Notes: generated by a model from the letters alone, not told the origin. 64,000 bases of DNA from Kitasatospora sp. SolWspMP-SS2h (GCF_003259315.1 NZ_QLLT01000015.1:1-64000), one strand, 5' to 3'. Counted from the first letter of the stretch, positions 1 through 7,630 are shown. Numbers and translations are program-made.

Positions 1-461
1 GTGACGCCTTCCTGGATGCGGGCGCCGGCGCCGTCGTTGAGCGAGACCAGGGGGGCGCCGGCCGCGATGGCCATGTCCATGATCTTGTGGATCTTCTGGG
101 CGTGGGCTTCGCCGAGGGCGCCGCCGAAGATCCGGAAGTCGTGGGCGTAGGTGAAGACGGTGCGGCCGTGGACGGTGCCCCAGCCGACGATCACGCCGTC
201 GGTGTGCGGTTTGCGGGCTTCCAGGCCGAAGCCCTGGGCGCGGTGCCGGCGCAGCGGCTCCACCTCGTGGAAGGAGCCCTCGTCCAGCAGCAGCTCGATC
301 CGCTCGCGGGCGGTCAGCTTGCCCTTGGCGTGCTGGGCCTCGGTGGCCTTCTCGCTCGGGCCGCGGCGGACCTGCTCGCGCAGCTCGTGCAGTTCGGCGA
401 CCCGACTACGGGCATCGGCCGTGGCCTCGCCGCCGACCGGCGCATCGTGCAGGACCGTCAT
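1..461 (-). CDS. Acyl-CoA carboxylase beta (carboxyltransferase) subunit, N-terminal part
   Basis: The first 153 codons of a biotin-dependent acyl-CoA carboxylase beta subunit (propionyl/acetyl-CoA carboxylase type); the gene runs off the left edge. The enzyme moves CO2 from biotin to an acyl-CoA, giving malonyl- or methylmalonyl-CoA in the cytoplasm. Diagnostic stretches in order are ELHELREQ, AKGKLTARERIELLLD, SFHEVEPLRRHR, GVIVGWGTVHGRTVFTYAHD and FRIFGGALGEAHAQKI, typical of the crotonase-like N-terminal carboxyltransferase domain. Start is the ATG whose complement is at 459-461, with a GGAG about ten bases upstream. Whether the substrate is acetyl- or propionyl-CoA cannot be told from this fragment. 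Confidence 0.93.
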   Translation of the reverse strand, partial: MTVLHDAPVGGEATADARSRVAELHELREQVRRGPSEKATEAQHAKGKLTARERIELLLDEGSFHEVEPLRRHRAQGFGLEARKPHTDGVIVGWGTVHGRTVFTYAHDFRIFGGALGEAHAQKIHKIMDMAIAAGAPLVSLNDGAGARIQEGV

Positions 462-822
462 TTCGAACCACTCCAAGCTCGCGTGGGGCAGCGAACACCT
501 CTACTGCTACGACAGTACGAGCCAGTGCGCCCGGCTTTCGGCGTCGAATCCGTACAAGGTCGGGAGCCGATCGCTGTACAGGCCCGACAGAAGGGGGCGC
601 ACGGGCCTCCCGCCGGACCGCCCGGGACGGGTACCGGGGCCGGTCCGGGGGCGGGGGTGGCCGGAGGGTCGAGGAGGGTCGAACCGGCAGGTCAGCGGGG
701 GGATCGGGACCGCGCGAAGGCCGCCGGTCCGCCGCGCGCCGACAGGGGCGCACGGGGGCCGGCGGCCGGGTGCTCGGGCTCCGGATCAAGTCCGGATGGT
801 AGGGATGCGCCAAAAGACGGGA
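462..822. other. Intergenic stretch upstream of the carboxylase gene
   Basis: This 361-base gap lies between two genes on the minus strand. It must hold the promoter of the carboxylase gene, probably in 462-560, where the sequence is less GC-rich, but I could not pick convincing -35/-10 boxes. The part from about 580 to 800 is extremely GC-rich. Frames open through it have arginine/proline-rich translations typical of non-coding actinomycete DNA. Confidence 0.5.
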
Positions 823-1233
823 TCAGGGCCTGGGGCGGTCGCCGTCCTCGGGCCGGTCCTCGCCCCGGCGCAGCTCCTCCTCGCGGCGGCGCAGGTCCGC
901 CTCCCACTGCCTGAGCATGTCCTCGTGCCGCTCGTTGCCCCGTCCCAGCGAGGCCAGGAACTCCGGGTCGTCGTCCGGGGCGAGCGGACGCCCGGCGCTC
1001 CCGTACGAGCGGGACCCGGCGGCCGGGCCGGACGGCCGGGACGCCCGGCGGCGGGCGCGGTCGCGGCCGGCCACCAGCCAGGCGATCGAGCCGACCAGCG
1101 GGAAGAGCAGCACGACGATCACCCACACCACCTTCGGCAGGTGGCGGACCTCGTCCTCGGGGGTGGTCAGGCAGTCGATGAACGCCCAGACCCACAGGGC
1201 CAGCAGCGCGACCACGGGCACGACTCTCAGCAC
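823..1233 (-). CDS. PLDc_N (phospholipase D N-terminal-like) membrane protein
   Basis: A small membrane protein of 136 residues. Two hydrophobic helices (about residues 2-18 and 32-52) flank the signature of the PLDc_N / 'cardiolipin synthase N-terminal' domain: W-A-F-I-D-C, then LPKVVWVIVVLLFPLVGSI and WLVAGR. A charged cytoplasmic tail follows, ending in a Glu/Arg-rich coiled-coil-like stretch (MLRQWEADLRRREEEL). I chose the GTG at 1231-1233, which starts directly before the first helix and has CCGGAG upstream. It is divergent from mqnL, with 75 bases between them. No enzymatic domain is present; the function is unknown, probably an envelope or scaffold role. Confidence 0.8.
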   Translation of the reverse strand: MLRVVPVVALLALWVWAFIDCLTTPEDEVRHLPKVVWVIVVLLFPLVGSIAWLVAGRDRARRRASRPSGPAAGSRSYGSAGRPLAPDDDPEFLASLGRGNERHEDMLRQWEADLRRREEELRRGEDRPEDGDRPRP

Positions 1234-1308
1234 AGCGCAGAACTCCGGAGCAGGTTCGGACAGGACCCTCGGCGGGCCCAGGGTAGCCCGTGCCCGATAC
1301 TGACAGGT

Positions 1309-2766
1309 ATGGCATACGACGATCTCCGTTCCTTCCTCCGGGCGCTGGAGCGGGAAGGCGACCTGAAACGGATCAAGGCCGAGGTCGACCCCCACCTGGA
1401 GGTCGGCGAGATCGTCGACCGGGTGCAGAAGGCCAAGGGCCCCGCGCTGCTCTTCGAGAACGTCAAGGGCTCGGCGATGCCGCTGGCCATGAACGTCTTC
1501 GGCACCGAGCGGCGGCTGTCCAAGGCGCTCGGCCTGAAGTCGCCCGACGACATCGCCGAGAAGATCGGCGGCCTGCTCAGGCCCGAGCTGCCGCAGGGCT
1601 TCACCGGCTTCCGGGAGGCGTTCGGCAAGCTCGCCTCGATGGCGCACGTCCCGCCGCGGAACGTGAAGTCCGCCGACGCGCCCGTCCACGAGGTGGTGCT
1701 CACCGGCGAGGACGTCGACCTGGAGGCGCTGCCCGCGCTGTTCACCTGGCCGCTGGACGGCGGCTCCTTCTTCAACCTCGGCCTCACCCACACCAAGGAC
1801 CCGGACTCCGGCGTCCGCAACCTCGGCCTGTACCGGCTCCAGCGGCACGACCGGCGCACCATCGGCATGCACTGGCAGATCCACAAGGACAGCCGCAACC
1901 ACGCCGCGGTGGCCGCCCGGCGCGGCGAGAAGCTGCCGGTGGCGATCGCCTTCGGCTGCCCGCCCGCGGTCACCTACGCCGCCACCGCGCCGCTGCCCGG
2001 CGACATCGACGAGTACCTGTTCGCCGGGTTCGTCGCGGGGGAGCGGGTCCGGATGGTCGACTGCAAGACCGTCCCGCTCCAGGTCCCGGCCGACGCCGAG
2101 GTGGTGCTGGAGGGCTGGCTGGAGCCCGGCGAGCTGCTCCCCGAGGGCCCGTTCGGCGACCACACCGGCTTCTACACCCCGCAGGAGCCGTTCCCGGCGC
2201 TGACCATCGACTGCGTGACGATGCGCCGCCGCCCGGTCCTGCAGTCCATCGTGGTCGGCCGGCCGCCCACCGAGGACGGGCCGCTCGGCAAGTTCACCGA
2301 GCGCTTCTTCCTGCCGCTGCTCAAGGTGATCATCCCGGACATCGTCGACTACGACCTGCCCGAGGCCGGCGGCTTCCACAACTGCGTGATCGTCTCGATC
2401 GACAAGAAGTACCCGAAGCACGCGCAGAAGGTCATGCACGCCATCTGGGGCGCCCACATGATGTCGCTCACCAAGCTGATCGTCGTGGTGGACGCCGACT
2501 GCGACGTCCACGACTACCAGGAGGTCGCCTGGCGGGCCCTGGGCAACGTCGACTACAGCCGGGACCTCTCGGTCGTCGAGGGCCCGGTCGACCACCTCGA
2601 CCACGCCTCCTACCAGCAGTTCTGGGGCGGCAAGGCAGGCATCGACGCCACCCGCAAGCTCCCCGAGGAGGGCTACACCCGCGACGGCGGCTGGCCCGAG
2701 ATGGTCGCCTCCGACCCGGAGACCGCCGCCCGGGTCACCCGCCGCTGGAAGGAGTACGGGCTGTGA
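1309..2766 (+). CDS. mqnL: Menaquinone biosynthesis decarboxylase MqnL (UbiD family)
   Basis: A 485-residue UbiD-family decarboxylase, predicted to remove the carboxyl group of 6-carboxy-1,4-naphthoate-type intermediates late in the futalosine route to menaquinone, using the prenylated FMN made by the UbiX partner. Visible UbiD features are the N-terminal MAYDDLRSFLRALEREGDL, the DLRSFL/EVDPHLEVGEI region, ALPALFTWPLDGG, the NLGLYRLQ..MGMHW-type segment (here TIGMHWQIHKD), and the E-x-P-F-G-D-H-T-G motif (PEGPFGDHTGFY). Length is normal for the family. The ATG at 1309 begins nine bases after a -10-like GATACT, so the transcript may be nearly leaderless. mqnP follows 79 bases later on the same strand. 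The substrate is inferred from context with mqnP, mqnM and mqnE. Confidence 0.93.
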   Translation: MAYDDLRSFLRALEREGDLKRIKAEVDPHLEVGEIVDRVQKAKGPALLFENVKGSAMPLAMNVFGTERRLSKALGLKSPDDIAEKIGGLLRPELPQGFTGFREAFGKLASMAHVPPRNVKSADAPVHEVVLTGEDVDLEALPALFTWPLDGGSFFNLGLTHTKDPDSGVRNLGLYRLQRHDRRTIGMHWQIHKDSRNHAAVAARRGEKLPVAIAFGCPPAVTYAATAPLPGDIDEYLFAGFVAGERVRMVDCKTVPLQVPADAEVVLEGWLEPGELLPEGPFGDHTGFYTPQEPFPALTIDCVTMRRRPVLQSIVVGRPPTEDGPLGKFTERFFLPLLKVIIPDIVDYDLPEAGGFHNCVIVSIDKKYPKHAQKVMHAIWGAHMMSLTKLIVVVDADCDVHDYQEVAWRALGNVDYSRDLSVVEGPVDHLDHASYQQFWGGKAGIDATRKLPEEGYTRDGGWPEMVASDPETAARVTRRWKEYGL

Positions 2767-2773
2767 GAACCGA

Positions 2774-2779
2774 TAGCCT
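2774..2779 (+). promoter_or_regulatory. Candidate -10 box for the leader ORF / mqnP
   Basis: TAGCCT lies just after the mqnL stop and eight bases before the GTG of a 20-codon ORF, a spacing that would give a leaderless transcript. No good -35 box is visible 17-18 bases upstream, so support is modest. Confidence 0.35.
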
Positions 2780-2786
2780 GCCGGAC

Positions 2787-2849
2787 GTGACCGAGACGCA
2801 GGAAGCCCTTCCCCGTGCCCGCGGGGGTCAGCCGGAGTACGCACTGTGA
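2787..2849 (+). CDS. 20-residue leader peptide ORF coupled to mqnP
   Basis: A short frame, GTG at 2787 to TGA at 2847-2849, translates to MTETQEALPRARGGQPEYAL. Its stop overlaps the mqnP start in a GTGA arrangement, the classic geometry for translational coupling. A -10-like TAGCCT ends eight bases before the GTG, so the ORF could be read from a leaderless mRNA. mqnP has its own CGGAG eight bases upstream of its GTG, located inside this ORF. No homologue is recognised. It may be a genuine coupled leader or chance; conservation across relatives would decide. Confidence 0.35.
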   Translation: MTETQEALPRARGGQPEYAL

Positions 2850-3748
2850 CCACCGCCGAAGTCTTCGAGGCCCCGCCGAGCCGGACCAGGGCCTTCCTGC
2901 GCCTGGTCGCCATCGAGCACTCGGTCTTCGCGCTGCCCTTCGCCTACATCGCCGCGCTGACCGCGATGTTCCTCGCCGACCGGTCGGTGCACTGGGGCGA
3001 ACTGCTGCTGGTCACCGTCTGCATGGTCGGCCTGCGCACCTTCGCGATGGCCGCCAACCGGATCATCGACCGCGAGATCGACGCCCGGAACCCGCGCACC
3101 GCGGGCCGCGAACTCGTCACCGGCGCGGTCTCGCTGCGCACCGCGTACATCGGCTCGGCGATCGCCCTGGTGGTCTTCCTCGGCTCGGCCGCGCTGCTCA
3201 ACCCGCTCTGCCTGCTGCTGGCGCCGGTCGCCGTCGTCCCGATGGTGGTCTACCCGTACGGCAAGCGGTTCACCGACTTCCCGCAGGCGATCCTGGGCCT
3301 GGCCCAGGCGATGGGCCCGATCGGCGCCTGGCTGGCCGTCACCGGCAGCTGGTCCTGGGAGGCGGCGGTGCTCGGCCTCGCGGTCGGCATCTGGATCGGC
3401 GGCTTCGACCTGATCTACGCCTGCCAGGACGTCGCGGCCGACCGCGGCACGGGCGTCCGCTCCGTCCCGGCCCGCTTCGGCGTCCCCGCCGCGATCACCG
3501 GCGCCCGGGTCTGCCACGCCCTCACCACCGCCCTGCTGGCCTGGTACGCGGTGCTGACCGACGCGGGCGCGTTCTTCTGGTGCGGACTCGCGGTGGTGGC
3601 CGGCGCGTTCGTCTACGAGCACACCATCGTCAAGCCGCACGACCTGTCCCGGCTGAACCGGGCGTTCTTCTCCACCAACGGCTTCGTGGGCATCTCGCTG
3701 TTCGTCTTCGCGCTGATCGACCTGGTCAGCCGCGGCCTGACGGTCTGA
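2846..3748 (+). CDS. mqnP: Menaquinone biosynthesis prenyltransferase MqnP (UbiA family)
   Basis: A 300-residue polytopic UbiA-type prenyltransferase that attaches the polyprenyl chain to the naphthoate precursor of menaquinone in the membrane. The first Asp-rich motif NRIIDREIDARNPRT lies at about residues 71-85 (N71, D75, D79), the second at YACQDVAADRGTGVRSVP (about 191-208). The rest is seven to nine hydrophobic helices, and length fits UbiA proteins. The GTG start is supported by CGGAG eight bases upstream and by the following MTTAEVFEAPPSRTRAFLRL, after which the first helix begins. It follows mqnL and probably shares its transcript. A strong hairpin ends the unit directly downstream. 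Confidence 0.94.
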   Translation: MTTAEVFEAPPSRTRAFLRLVAIEHSVFALPFAYIAALTAMFLADRSVHWGELLLVTVCMVGLRTFAMAANRIIDREIDARNPRTAGRELVTGAVSLRTAYIGSAIALVVFLGSAALLNPLCLLLAPVAVVPMVVYPYGKRFTDFPQAILGLAQAMGPIGAWLAVTGSWSWEAAVLGLAVGIWIGGFDLIYACQDVAADRGTGVRSVPARFGVPAAITGARVCHALTTALLAWYAVLTDAGAFFWCGLAVVAGAFVYEHTIVKPHDLSRLNRAFFSTNGFVGISLFVFALIDLVSRGLTV

Positions 3749-3757
3749 CCGCCGTAC

Positions 3758-3796
3758 CGGCAGGGGCGCGCGGAGGCACTCCGCGCGCCCCTGCCG
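3758..3796 (+). terminator. Rho-independent-like hairpin after mqnP
   Basis: A perfect 18-bp inverted repeat (3758-3775 with 3779-3796) with a three-base loop begins ten bases after the mqnP stop. There is no U-tract, as is usual in actinomycetes. It likely ends the mqnL-mqnP unit. Confidence 0.8.
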
Positions 3797-4189
3797 TGCG
3801 TCCGGGCACATCCGCCGGCCGGGCCCCGGGGCGCGTCCCCGGGGCGGCGGGCACGCGCGTCCCCGCGACGCCCGCCCCCTGCTCCGCCCCACCCTCCCCG
3901 CCCGCTGCCTCCCCGGCGGCGGCCTCGACCGCTGCTGAGCCGGACGGAGCGGAGAACGGGGCACAGGGGTCCGGGGAGCGGCGGGTCCGGGTCGCCCCGA
4001 ACTCCCTTGCGGGTACGCCCCCGTGCGGCAGCGCCCCGGTTCTCGTCACCGTGCCGGCCCGCCGCCTGACGGCCCGTCGGGGCCGCCCCCGTCCGCGCGG
4101 ACGCCGCCTCCGCCGGACGAACCGCCGCCCGCCGCGCCGATGCGCCATGCTGGGGAGCGCAGGTCACCACGAGCGGAACGGGGAACACG
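3797..4189. other. GC-rich gap between mqnP and the VOC gene
   Basis: Nearly 400 bases with no gene I can support. Frames open on the minus strand translate to Arg/Ala/Pro-rich sequence with no domain, and one of them starts inside this gap and runs into the mqnP terminator. Some short G/C dyads are present. The last 30 bases carry the ribosome binding site (GGGGAA) of the following gene. Confidence 0.5.
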
Positions 4190-4567
4190 ATGATCGGCAC
4201 ACTGCAGTGCGTGGTGCTGGACTGCCACTACCCGGCGGGCCTGGCCCAGTTCTACGCCGCCCTGCTCGGCGGCGAGGCCGACCGGCCCGACCCGCGCTGG
4301 TCGCTGGACGAGGACTGGTCCACCGTGCACCTGCCCGACGGCCGGGTGCTGGCCTTCCAGCGGGTCGAGGACTACCGCCCGCCGATCTGGCCCGACCCCG
4401 CCCACCCGCAGCAGCTGCACCTCGACATCGAGGTCGACGACCTCGCCGCCGCCGAGGCCGGGGCGGTCGCCCTCGGCGCCGAGGCCAAGGACCGGCACGA
4501 GCGCTGGACGGTCTGCACCGACCCGGCCGGCCACCCGTTCTGCCTGGTCGCCCGCCACCCGTCCTGA
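4190..4567 (+). CDS. VOC (glyoxalase/dioxygenase) superfamily protein
   Basis: A 125-residue single VOC-fold protein resembling Streptomyces 'glyoxalase-like' proteins. It has two beta-alpha-beta modules: MIGTLQCVVLDCHYPAGLAQFYAALLGGE, then the second half QQLHLDIEVDDLAAAEAGAVALGAE, closing with CTDPAGHPFCLV, the usual end of the family. The potential metal-side residue in HLDIEVDD is present, but the first-module His is replaced by Asp/Cys (VVLDC), as in many non-glyoxalase members. Start ATG with GGGGAA upstream. It stands alone between mqnP and the convergent MOSC gene. Substrate unknown. Confidence 0.8.
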   Translation: MIGTLQCVVLDCHYPAGLAQFYAALLGGEADRPDPRWSLDEDWSTVHLPDGRVLAFQRVEDYRPPIWPDPAHPQQLHLDIEVDDLAAAEAGAVALGAEAKDRHERWTVCTDPAGHPFCLVARHPS

Positions 4568-4593
4568 GCCCGCCGCCCGTCCCGGGGCCGCCG

Positions 4594-4678
4594 GCCGCGC
4601 GGCCCCGGCACCCGCGCGGCCCCGGCACCCGCGCGGCCCCGGCACCCGCGCGGCCCCGGCACCCGCGCGGCCCCGGCA
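4594..4678. repeat. Five tandem copies of a 17-bp unit
   Basis: Five head-to-tail copies of a 17-base unit (CCCGCGCGGCCCCGGCA; the first copy differs at two bases) lie between the convergent VOC and MOSC genes. Copies 2-5 are identical. Each copy contains the dyad CCGCGCGG-like core, so the array could fold as repeated hairpins and act as a terminator. Confidence 0.9.
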
Positions 4679-4707
4679 CTGACCCAGGCCCCGCCCCGCG
4701 CGGGCCG

Positions 4708-5418
4708 TCACACCAGCGCGAGCGCGTCCCCGATCCGCAGCGGGCCCGGCCGCGACACCGTGGCCAGCGCGGCCAGCTCGGTGTCCCGCTCGTGCGCGAT
4801 GGTCTTCAGGATCTCCGGCGCGTGCGGCAGCCCGGGCTGGGCCGCCCCGACCATCGCGCACCGCACGCTGGCCCGGACGAACACCAGCCCCGCCCCGCCC
4901 TCCACCCGGCCCTCCCGGCCGAACCACTTGTCCTCGCTGAACGGCGGCGTCCCCGGCGGGGTGCGCAGCAGCACGTTCGGCCGGAACCGGCGCTCGTCCA
5001 CCACCGCCGAGGGCACCGCCCGCGCGACCCAGTCCAGGGTGGCGGTGGTCAGCACGCTCACCGGCAGCTCGTCGAAGTGCGACACCGTGTCCTCGCGGGC
5101 CAGCGCCACGTCCTCCTGCTCCAGGTAGGCGCGCAGGAAGGCGTCCGGGTCGGGCACCGCCATCCCCAGCGGGTCGAACAGCTCCGGGCCGTCGATCCGC
5201 GGGCCCAGCCGGGCGCGCAGCCGCAGCAGGCCGTCCATCCGCCGGAAGCGCCGGGTGTTCTTCCCCGACCCGAACTTCCCGGCCCCGTCGCGCACCGCGT
5301 ACAGCCGGTCGCCGACCAGGCCGCGCTCCTCGACCTCGACGGAGTCGAGCAGTTCGCCGCCCGCGGACTTCACGGGGTAGCGCCACAGGCGCTCGACCAC
5401 ACCGACGATCTCAGACAT
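4708..5418 (-). CDS. MOSC domain-containing protein
   Basis: A 236-residue protein of the MOSC (molybdenum cofactor sulfurase C-terminal) family. It has an N-terminal beta-barrel region (VVERLWRYPVKSAGGELLDSVEVEERGLVGDRLYAVRD, about residues 6-45) followed by the MOSC domain containing RFRPNVLLR and the conserved Cys in VFVRASVRCAMVGAAQPG. Relatives handle the sulfur of molybdenum cofactor or N-hydroxylated substrates (mARC-like); the exact role here is unknown. The ATG at 5416-5418 is six bases from a TAGGCT -10-like box, suggesting a leaderless mRNA. A perfect DasR-box core lies 30 bases upstream, so the gene may answer to N-acetylglucosamine supply. Confidence 0.88.
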   Translation of the reverse strand: MSEIVGVVERLWRYPVKSAGGELLDSVEVEERGLVGDRLYAVRDGAGKFGSGKNTRRFRRMDGLLRLRARLGPRIDGPELFDPLGMAVPDPDAFLRAYLEQEDVALAREDTVSHFDELPVSVLTTATLDWVARAVPSAVVDERRFRPNVLLRTPPGTPPFSEDKWFGREGRVEGGAGLVFVRASVRCAMVGAAQPGLPHAPEILKTIAHERDTELAALATVSRPGPLRIGDALALV

Positions 5419-5447
5419 GGCGGGAGCCTAGCGGGGCGCTCCCGGGA

Positions 5448-5459
5448 TGGTCTAGACCA
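5448..5459. promoter_or_regulatory. Perfect DasR-responsive element (dre) core upstream of the MOSC gene
   Basis: TGGTCTAGACCA is a perfect 12-bp palindrome and matches the core of the known dre consensus (ACTGGTCTAGACCACT) bound by the GntR/HutC-family regulator DasR in Streptomyces. It sits 30 bases before the MOSC start and covers the -35 region implied by the TAGGCT -10-like box (minus strand), so binding should repress. It lies after the stop of the cyclase gene, so MOSC is the natural target. Confidence 0.75.
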
Positions 5460-5493
5460 AGTCCCGGAAGCGGGTGCCCCGTTGGCGTCCCGC

Positions 5494-6234
5494 TCACCCG
5501 ATCCGGGCCACCGCCCGCACCGGCGCCCCGTCCGCCGCCGTCAGCCGCAGCGGGAACAGCGACACCTCCACCGGCCGGCCGGCCTCCTGCGCCGCCAGCA
5601 GCGCCGACAGGTCCGTCAGGTTCTCCGCGATCACCCCGCCGCCCTCCGGCCCCAGCAGCACCCGGTGCGCCACCAGCGTCGCCTGCTCCGGCTCCGGGTC
5701 GTGCTCGTCCGCCAACTCGGCCAGCAGGCTCGCTATCTCCGGGTCCAGCGGCCCCGGGTCCGGCGTCGGGTCCACCGACAGCGCGTCGATCCCCACCGTC
5801 CGGACCCCCGCCGCGACGATGGCCTCCGCCGCCTCCCGGGCCAGGTACGGGTGCGCGAAGTACCGGTCCGTCCCCCAGTACCGCGGCCACCCCGTCGCCA
5901 GCAGCAGCACCGTCCCCGGCCCCGAGACCGCGAGCGCCGGCGCGAGGTGCTCCGCCGTCACCACCGCCCGGGCCGACAGCCCGCGCAGGTCCACCACCAC
6001 CGCGGGCCCGGTGAACAGCTCCAGCGGCAGCCCGTCCAGGGTCGGCCACCGCACGTCCAGGTGGTAGGGCGCGTCCACGTGCGTCCCGGTCTGCGACCCC
6101 AGGTGCACCGCCAGCACGTTCACCCCCTCGTCCGCCACCGTCAACGCCGCCCGCAACTCGACGCCCGGGTCCCCCGGGTACACCGGCATCCCGGACACCA
6201 CCGGATGCGTCAGGTCCACCAACTCCGCTGCCAT
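5494..6234 (-). CDS. Cyclase-family metal-dependent hydrolase (kynurenine formamidase-like)
   Basis: A 246-residue member of the cyclase / kynurenine formamidase family. It starts MAAELVDLTHPVVSGMPVYPGDP and has the metal-binding signature S-Q-T-G-T-H-V-D-A-P-Y-H at about residues 47-58, as well as GHRVLLGPEGGGVIAENLTDL-like C-terminal motifs (HRVLLGPEGGGVIAENL). Such enzymes hydrolyse amide or ester bonds, for example N-formylkynurenine; the substrate here is unknown. It is upstream of the MOSC gene on the same strand with a 75-base gap that holds the dre site, so the two may or may not share a transcript. It is divergent from mqnM. Confidence 0.88.
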   Translation of the reverse strand: MAAELVDLTHPVVSGMPVYPGDPGVELRAALTVADEGVNVLAVHLGSQTGTHVDAPYHLDVRWPTLDGLPLELFTGPAVVVDLRGLSARAVVTAEHLAPALAVSGPGTVLLLATGWPRYWGTDRYFAHPYLAREAAEAIVAAGVRTVGIDALSVDPTPDPGPLDPEIASLLAELADEHDPEPEQATLVAHRVLLGPEGGGVIAENLTDLSALLAAQEAGRPVEVSLFPLRLTAADGAPVRAVARIG

Positions 6235-6372
6235 GCGGCCATTCTGACCCGAAAACCCGCCGACCGGCGGCTCCCCGGGGGCGGCGGGCCCGCGCCGCCG
6301 CCGAGCCGGGACGGGAACCCCGGACCGCCGCGCGCCCCGGCCGCCCGGACCGCACGCCCCACAATGGGAACC

Positions 6373-7050
6373 ATGAGCCCCACCCGCAAGCCCTGGGTCG
6401 TCGGCGTGTCCGGCGCCAGCGGCACCCCCTACGCCGCCTCGGTGATCCGCGCGCTGCTGGACGCCGGGGAGCCCGTCGACCTGATCGTCAGCCGGGCGGC
6501 GCGGCTGACCATCCTGGACGAGACCGGCGTCTCCTTCCGCGACGCGCACTGGCGCGCCGACCTGGCCGCCTGGCTCGGCACCGACGAGTCGCGGCTGCGC
6601 GACGTCCGGCACTGGCCGGCCGGGGACTTCGCCGCGGGCCCGTCCTCCGGCTCGTACCCCGCGAAGGGCATGCTGGTCGTCCCGGCCACCACCGGCGCCG
6701 CGGCCGGCATCGCGCTGGGCCTGTCCAAGGACCTGCTCCAGCGCACCGCGTCCGTCACGCTCAAGGAGCGCCGCCCGCTGGTGCTGTGCCTGCGCGAGAC
6801 CCCGCTGACCGGCAGCACGCTGCGCCACCTGGTGGCGCTGGACGAGCAGGGCGCGGTCGTCCTCCCGGCGTCCCCCGGCTTCTACGCGGGGGGCTCGACG
6901 GCCCGCGAGCTGGTGGACTTCGTGGCCGGCCGGGTGCTGGACGCGGTGGCCGTCCCGCACACGCTGTACCGCCGCTGGTCGGGCGCCCTGGGCGAGGCCG
7001 CGAGCACCCCGGAGGACCGCCCCGGAACACGGCCGCGCCGGGGTGAGTGA
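6373..7050 (+). CDS. mqnM: Prenyl-FMN synthase MqnM/UbiX family flavoprotein
   Basis: A 225-residue UbiX-type flavin prenyltransferase. It prenylates reduced FMN to make the cofactor needed by the UbiD-type decarboxylase encoded by mqnL. Visible features are the N-terminal GVSGASGTPYA (FMN/phosphate loop), the Ser-rich SSGSYPAKGMLVVPAT segment around residues 90-107 and the C-terminal ERRPLVLCLRETPLT with ASPGFY. Two in-frame ATGs are possible, 6364 (three residues longer) and 6373; neither has an ideal ribosome site. I took the second, giving MSPTRKPWVVGVSGASG. It is separated from mqnL-mqnP by three unrelated genes. Confidence 0.92.
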   Translation: MSPTRKPWVVGVSGASGTPYAASVIRALLDAGEPVDLIVSRAARLTILDETGVSFRDAHWRADLAAWLGTDESRLRDVRHWPAGDFAAGPSSGSYPAKGMLVVPATTGAAAGIALGLSKDLLQRTASVTLKERRPLVLCLRETPLTGSTLRHLVALDEQGAVVLPASPGFYAGGSTARELVDFVAGRVLDAVAVPHTLYRRWSGALGEAASTPEDRPGTRPRRGE

Positions 7051-7066
7051 GCGGGCACGTGACGGG

Positions 7067-7080
7067 AGAGTATGTTCTCT
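7067..7080. promoter_or_regulatory. Small dyad upstream of the Lrp/AsnC gene
   Basis: AGAG-TATGTT-CTCT forms a short inverted repeat about 90 bases before the Lrp/AsnC start. Lrp/AsnC regulators usually bind A/T-centred dyads in their own promoters, so this is a candidate autoregulatory site. The match is short and could be chance. Confidence 0.25.
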
Positions 7081-7168
7081 GGGATACCCGGGTTGAGCGG
7101 CGCGCAGCGCCTTGGATTCCGGATAATGATCTGTGGTTCTGGTGAGGTTCGGAAGGACGCGGCAGGCA

Positions 7169-7630
7169 ATGGACTCTGTGGACAGACAGCTCATCCAGGC
7201 ACTCCGGGAGAACGGCCGCGCCTCGTACGCCGAGCTGGGCCGCCTGGTGGGCCTGTCCGGCCCGAGCGTGACGGACCGGATCAACCGGCTGGAGCAGGCC
7301 GGCGTGATCACCGGCTACCGGGCGACGGTCAACCCGGCGACGCTCGGCTACGGGGTGACGGCCCTGATCGGCCTCCAGCTCACCGACGCCGCCGACCACG
7401 ACGACGTCTCGCACCGGCTGAAGGACCTCCCGGAGGTCGAGGACTGCTGGTTCATCGCGGGCGACGACTCGTACATGCTCAAGGTCCGGGTGCCGGACGT
7501 GGAGGGCCTGGAGTCGGTGGTCAAGCGGCTGTCCGGCACCAAGGGGGTGGCGCGCACCCGGACCACGGTGGTGCTCTCCACCAAGTGGGAGAACCGGGTC
7601 AGCGAACTCCCGCTCCACCCCGCCGAGTAG
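7169..7630 (+). CDS. Lrp/AsnC family transcriptional regulator
   Basis: A 153-residue feast/famine regulator. The N-terminal AsnC-type helix-turn-helix is DRQLIQALRENGRASYAELGRLVGLSGPSVTDRINRLEQAGVITGY-like (residues about 4-50; read in pieces DRQLIQALRENGR, LVGLSGPSVTDRINRLE, VITGYRA). The C-terminal RAM effector domain (about 65-145) contains VEDCWFIAGDDSYMLKVRV. Such proteins sense amino acids or related small molecules. ATG at 7169, with GGAAGG and GGCAGG upstream; an upstream GTG-started extension looks less likely. The PLP dehydratase starts 40 bases downstream on the same strand and is the obvious partner or target. Confidence 0.93.
   Translation: MDSVDRQLIQALRENGRASYAELGRLVGLSGPSVTDRINRLEQAGVITGYRATVNPATLGYGVTALIGLQLTDAADHDDVSHRLKDLPEVEDCWFIAGDDSYMLKVRVPDVEGLESVVKRLSGTKGVARTRTTVVLSTKWENRVSELPLHPAE

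Noticed and set aside
151..1308. Long in-frame extension upstream of mqnL
   Set aside because: It overlaps two genes on the other strand and has no similarity to UbiD before MAYDDLRSF.
3726..4148. Possible 140-residue minus-strand gene between mqnP and the VOC gene
   Set aside because: Arg/Ala/Pro-rich, no domain, and it ends inside the mqnP terminator and the 3' end of mqnP.
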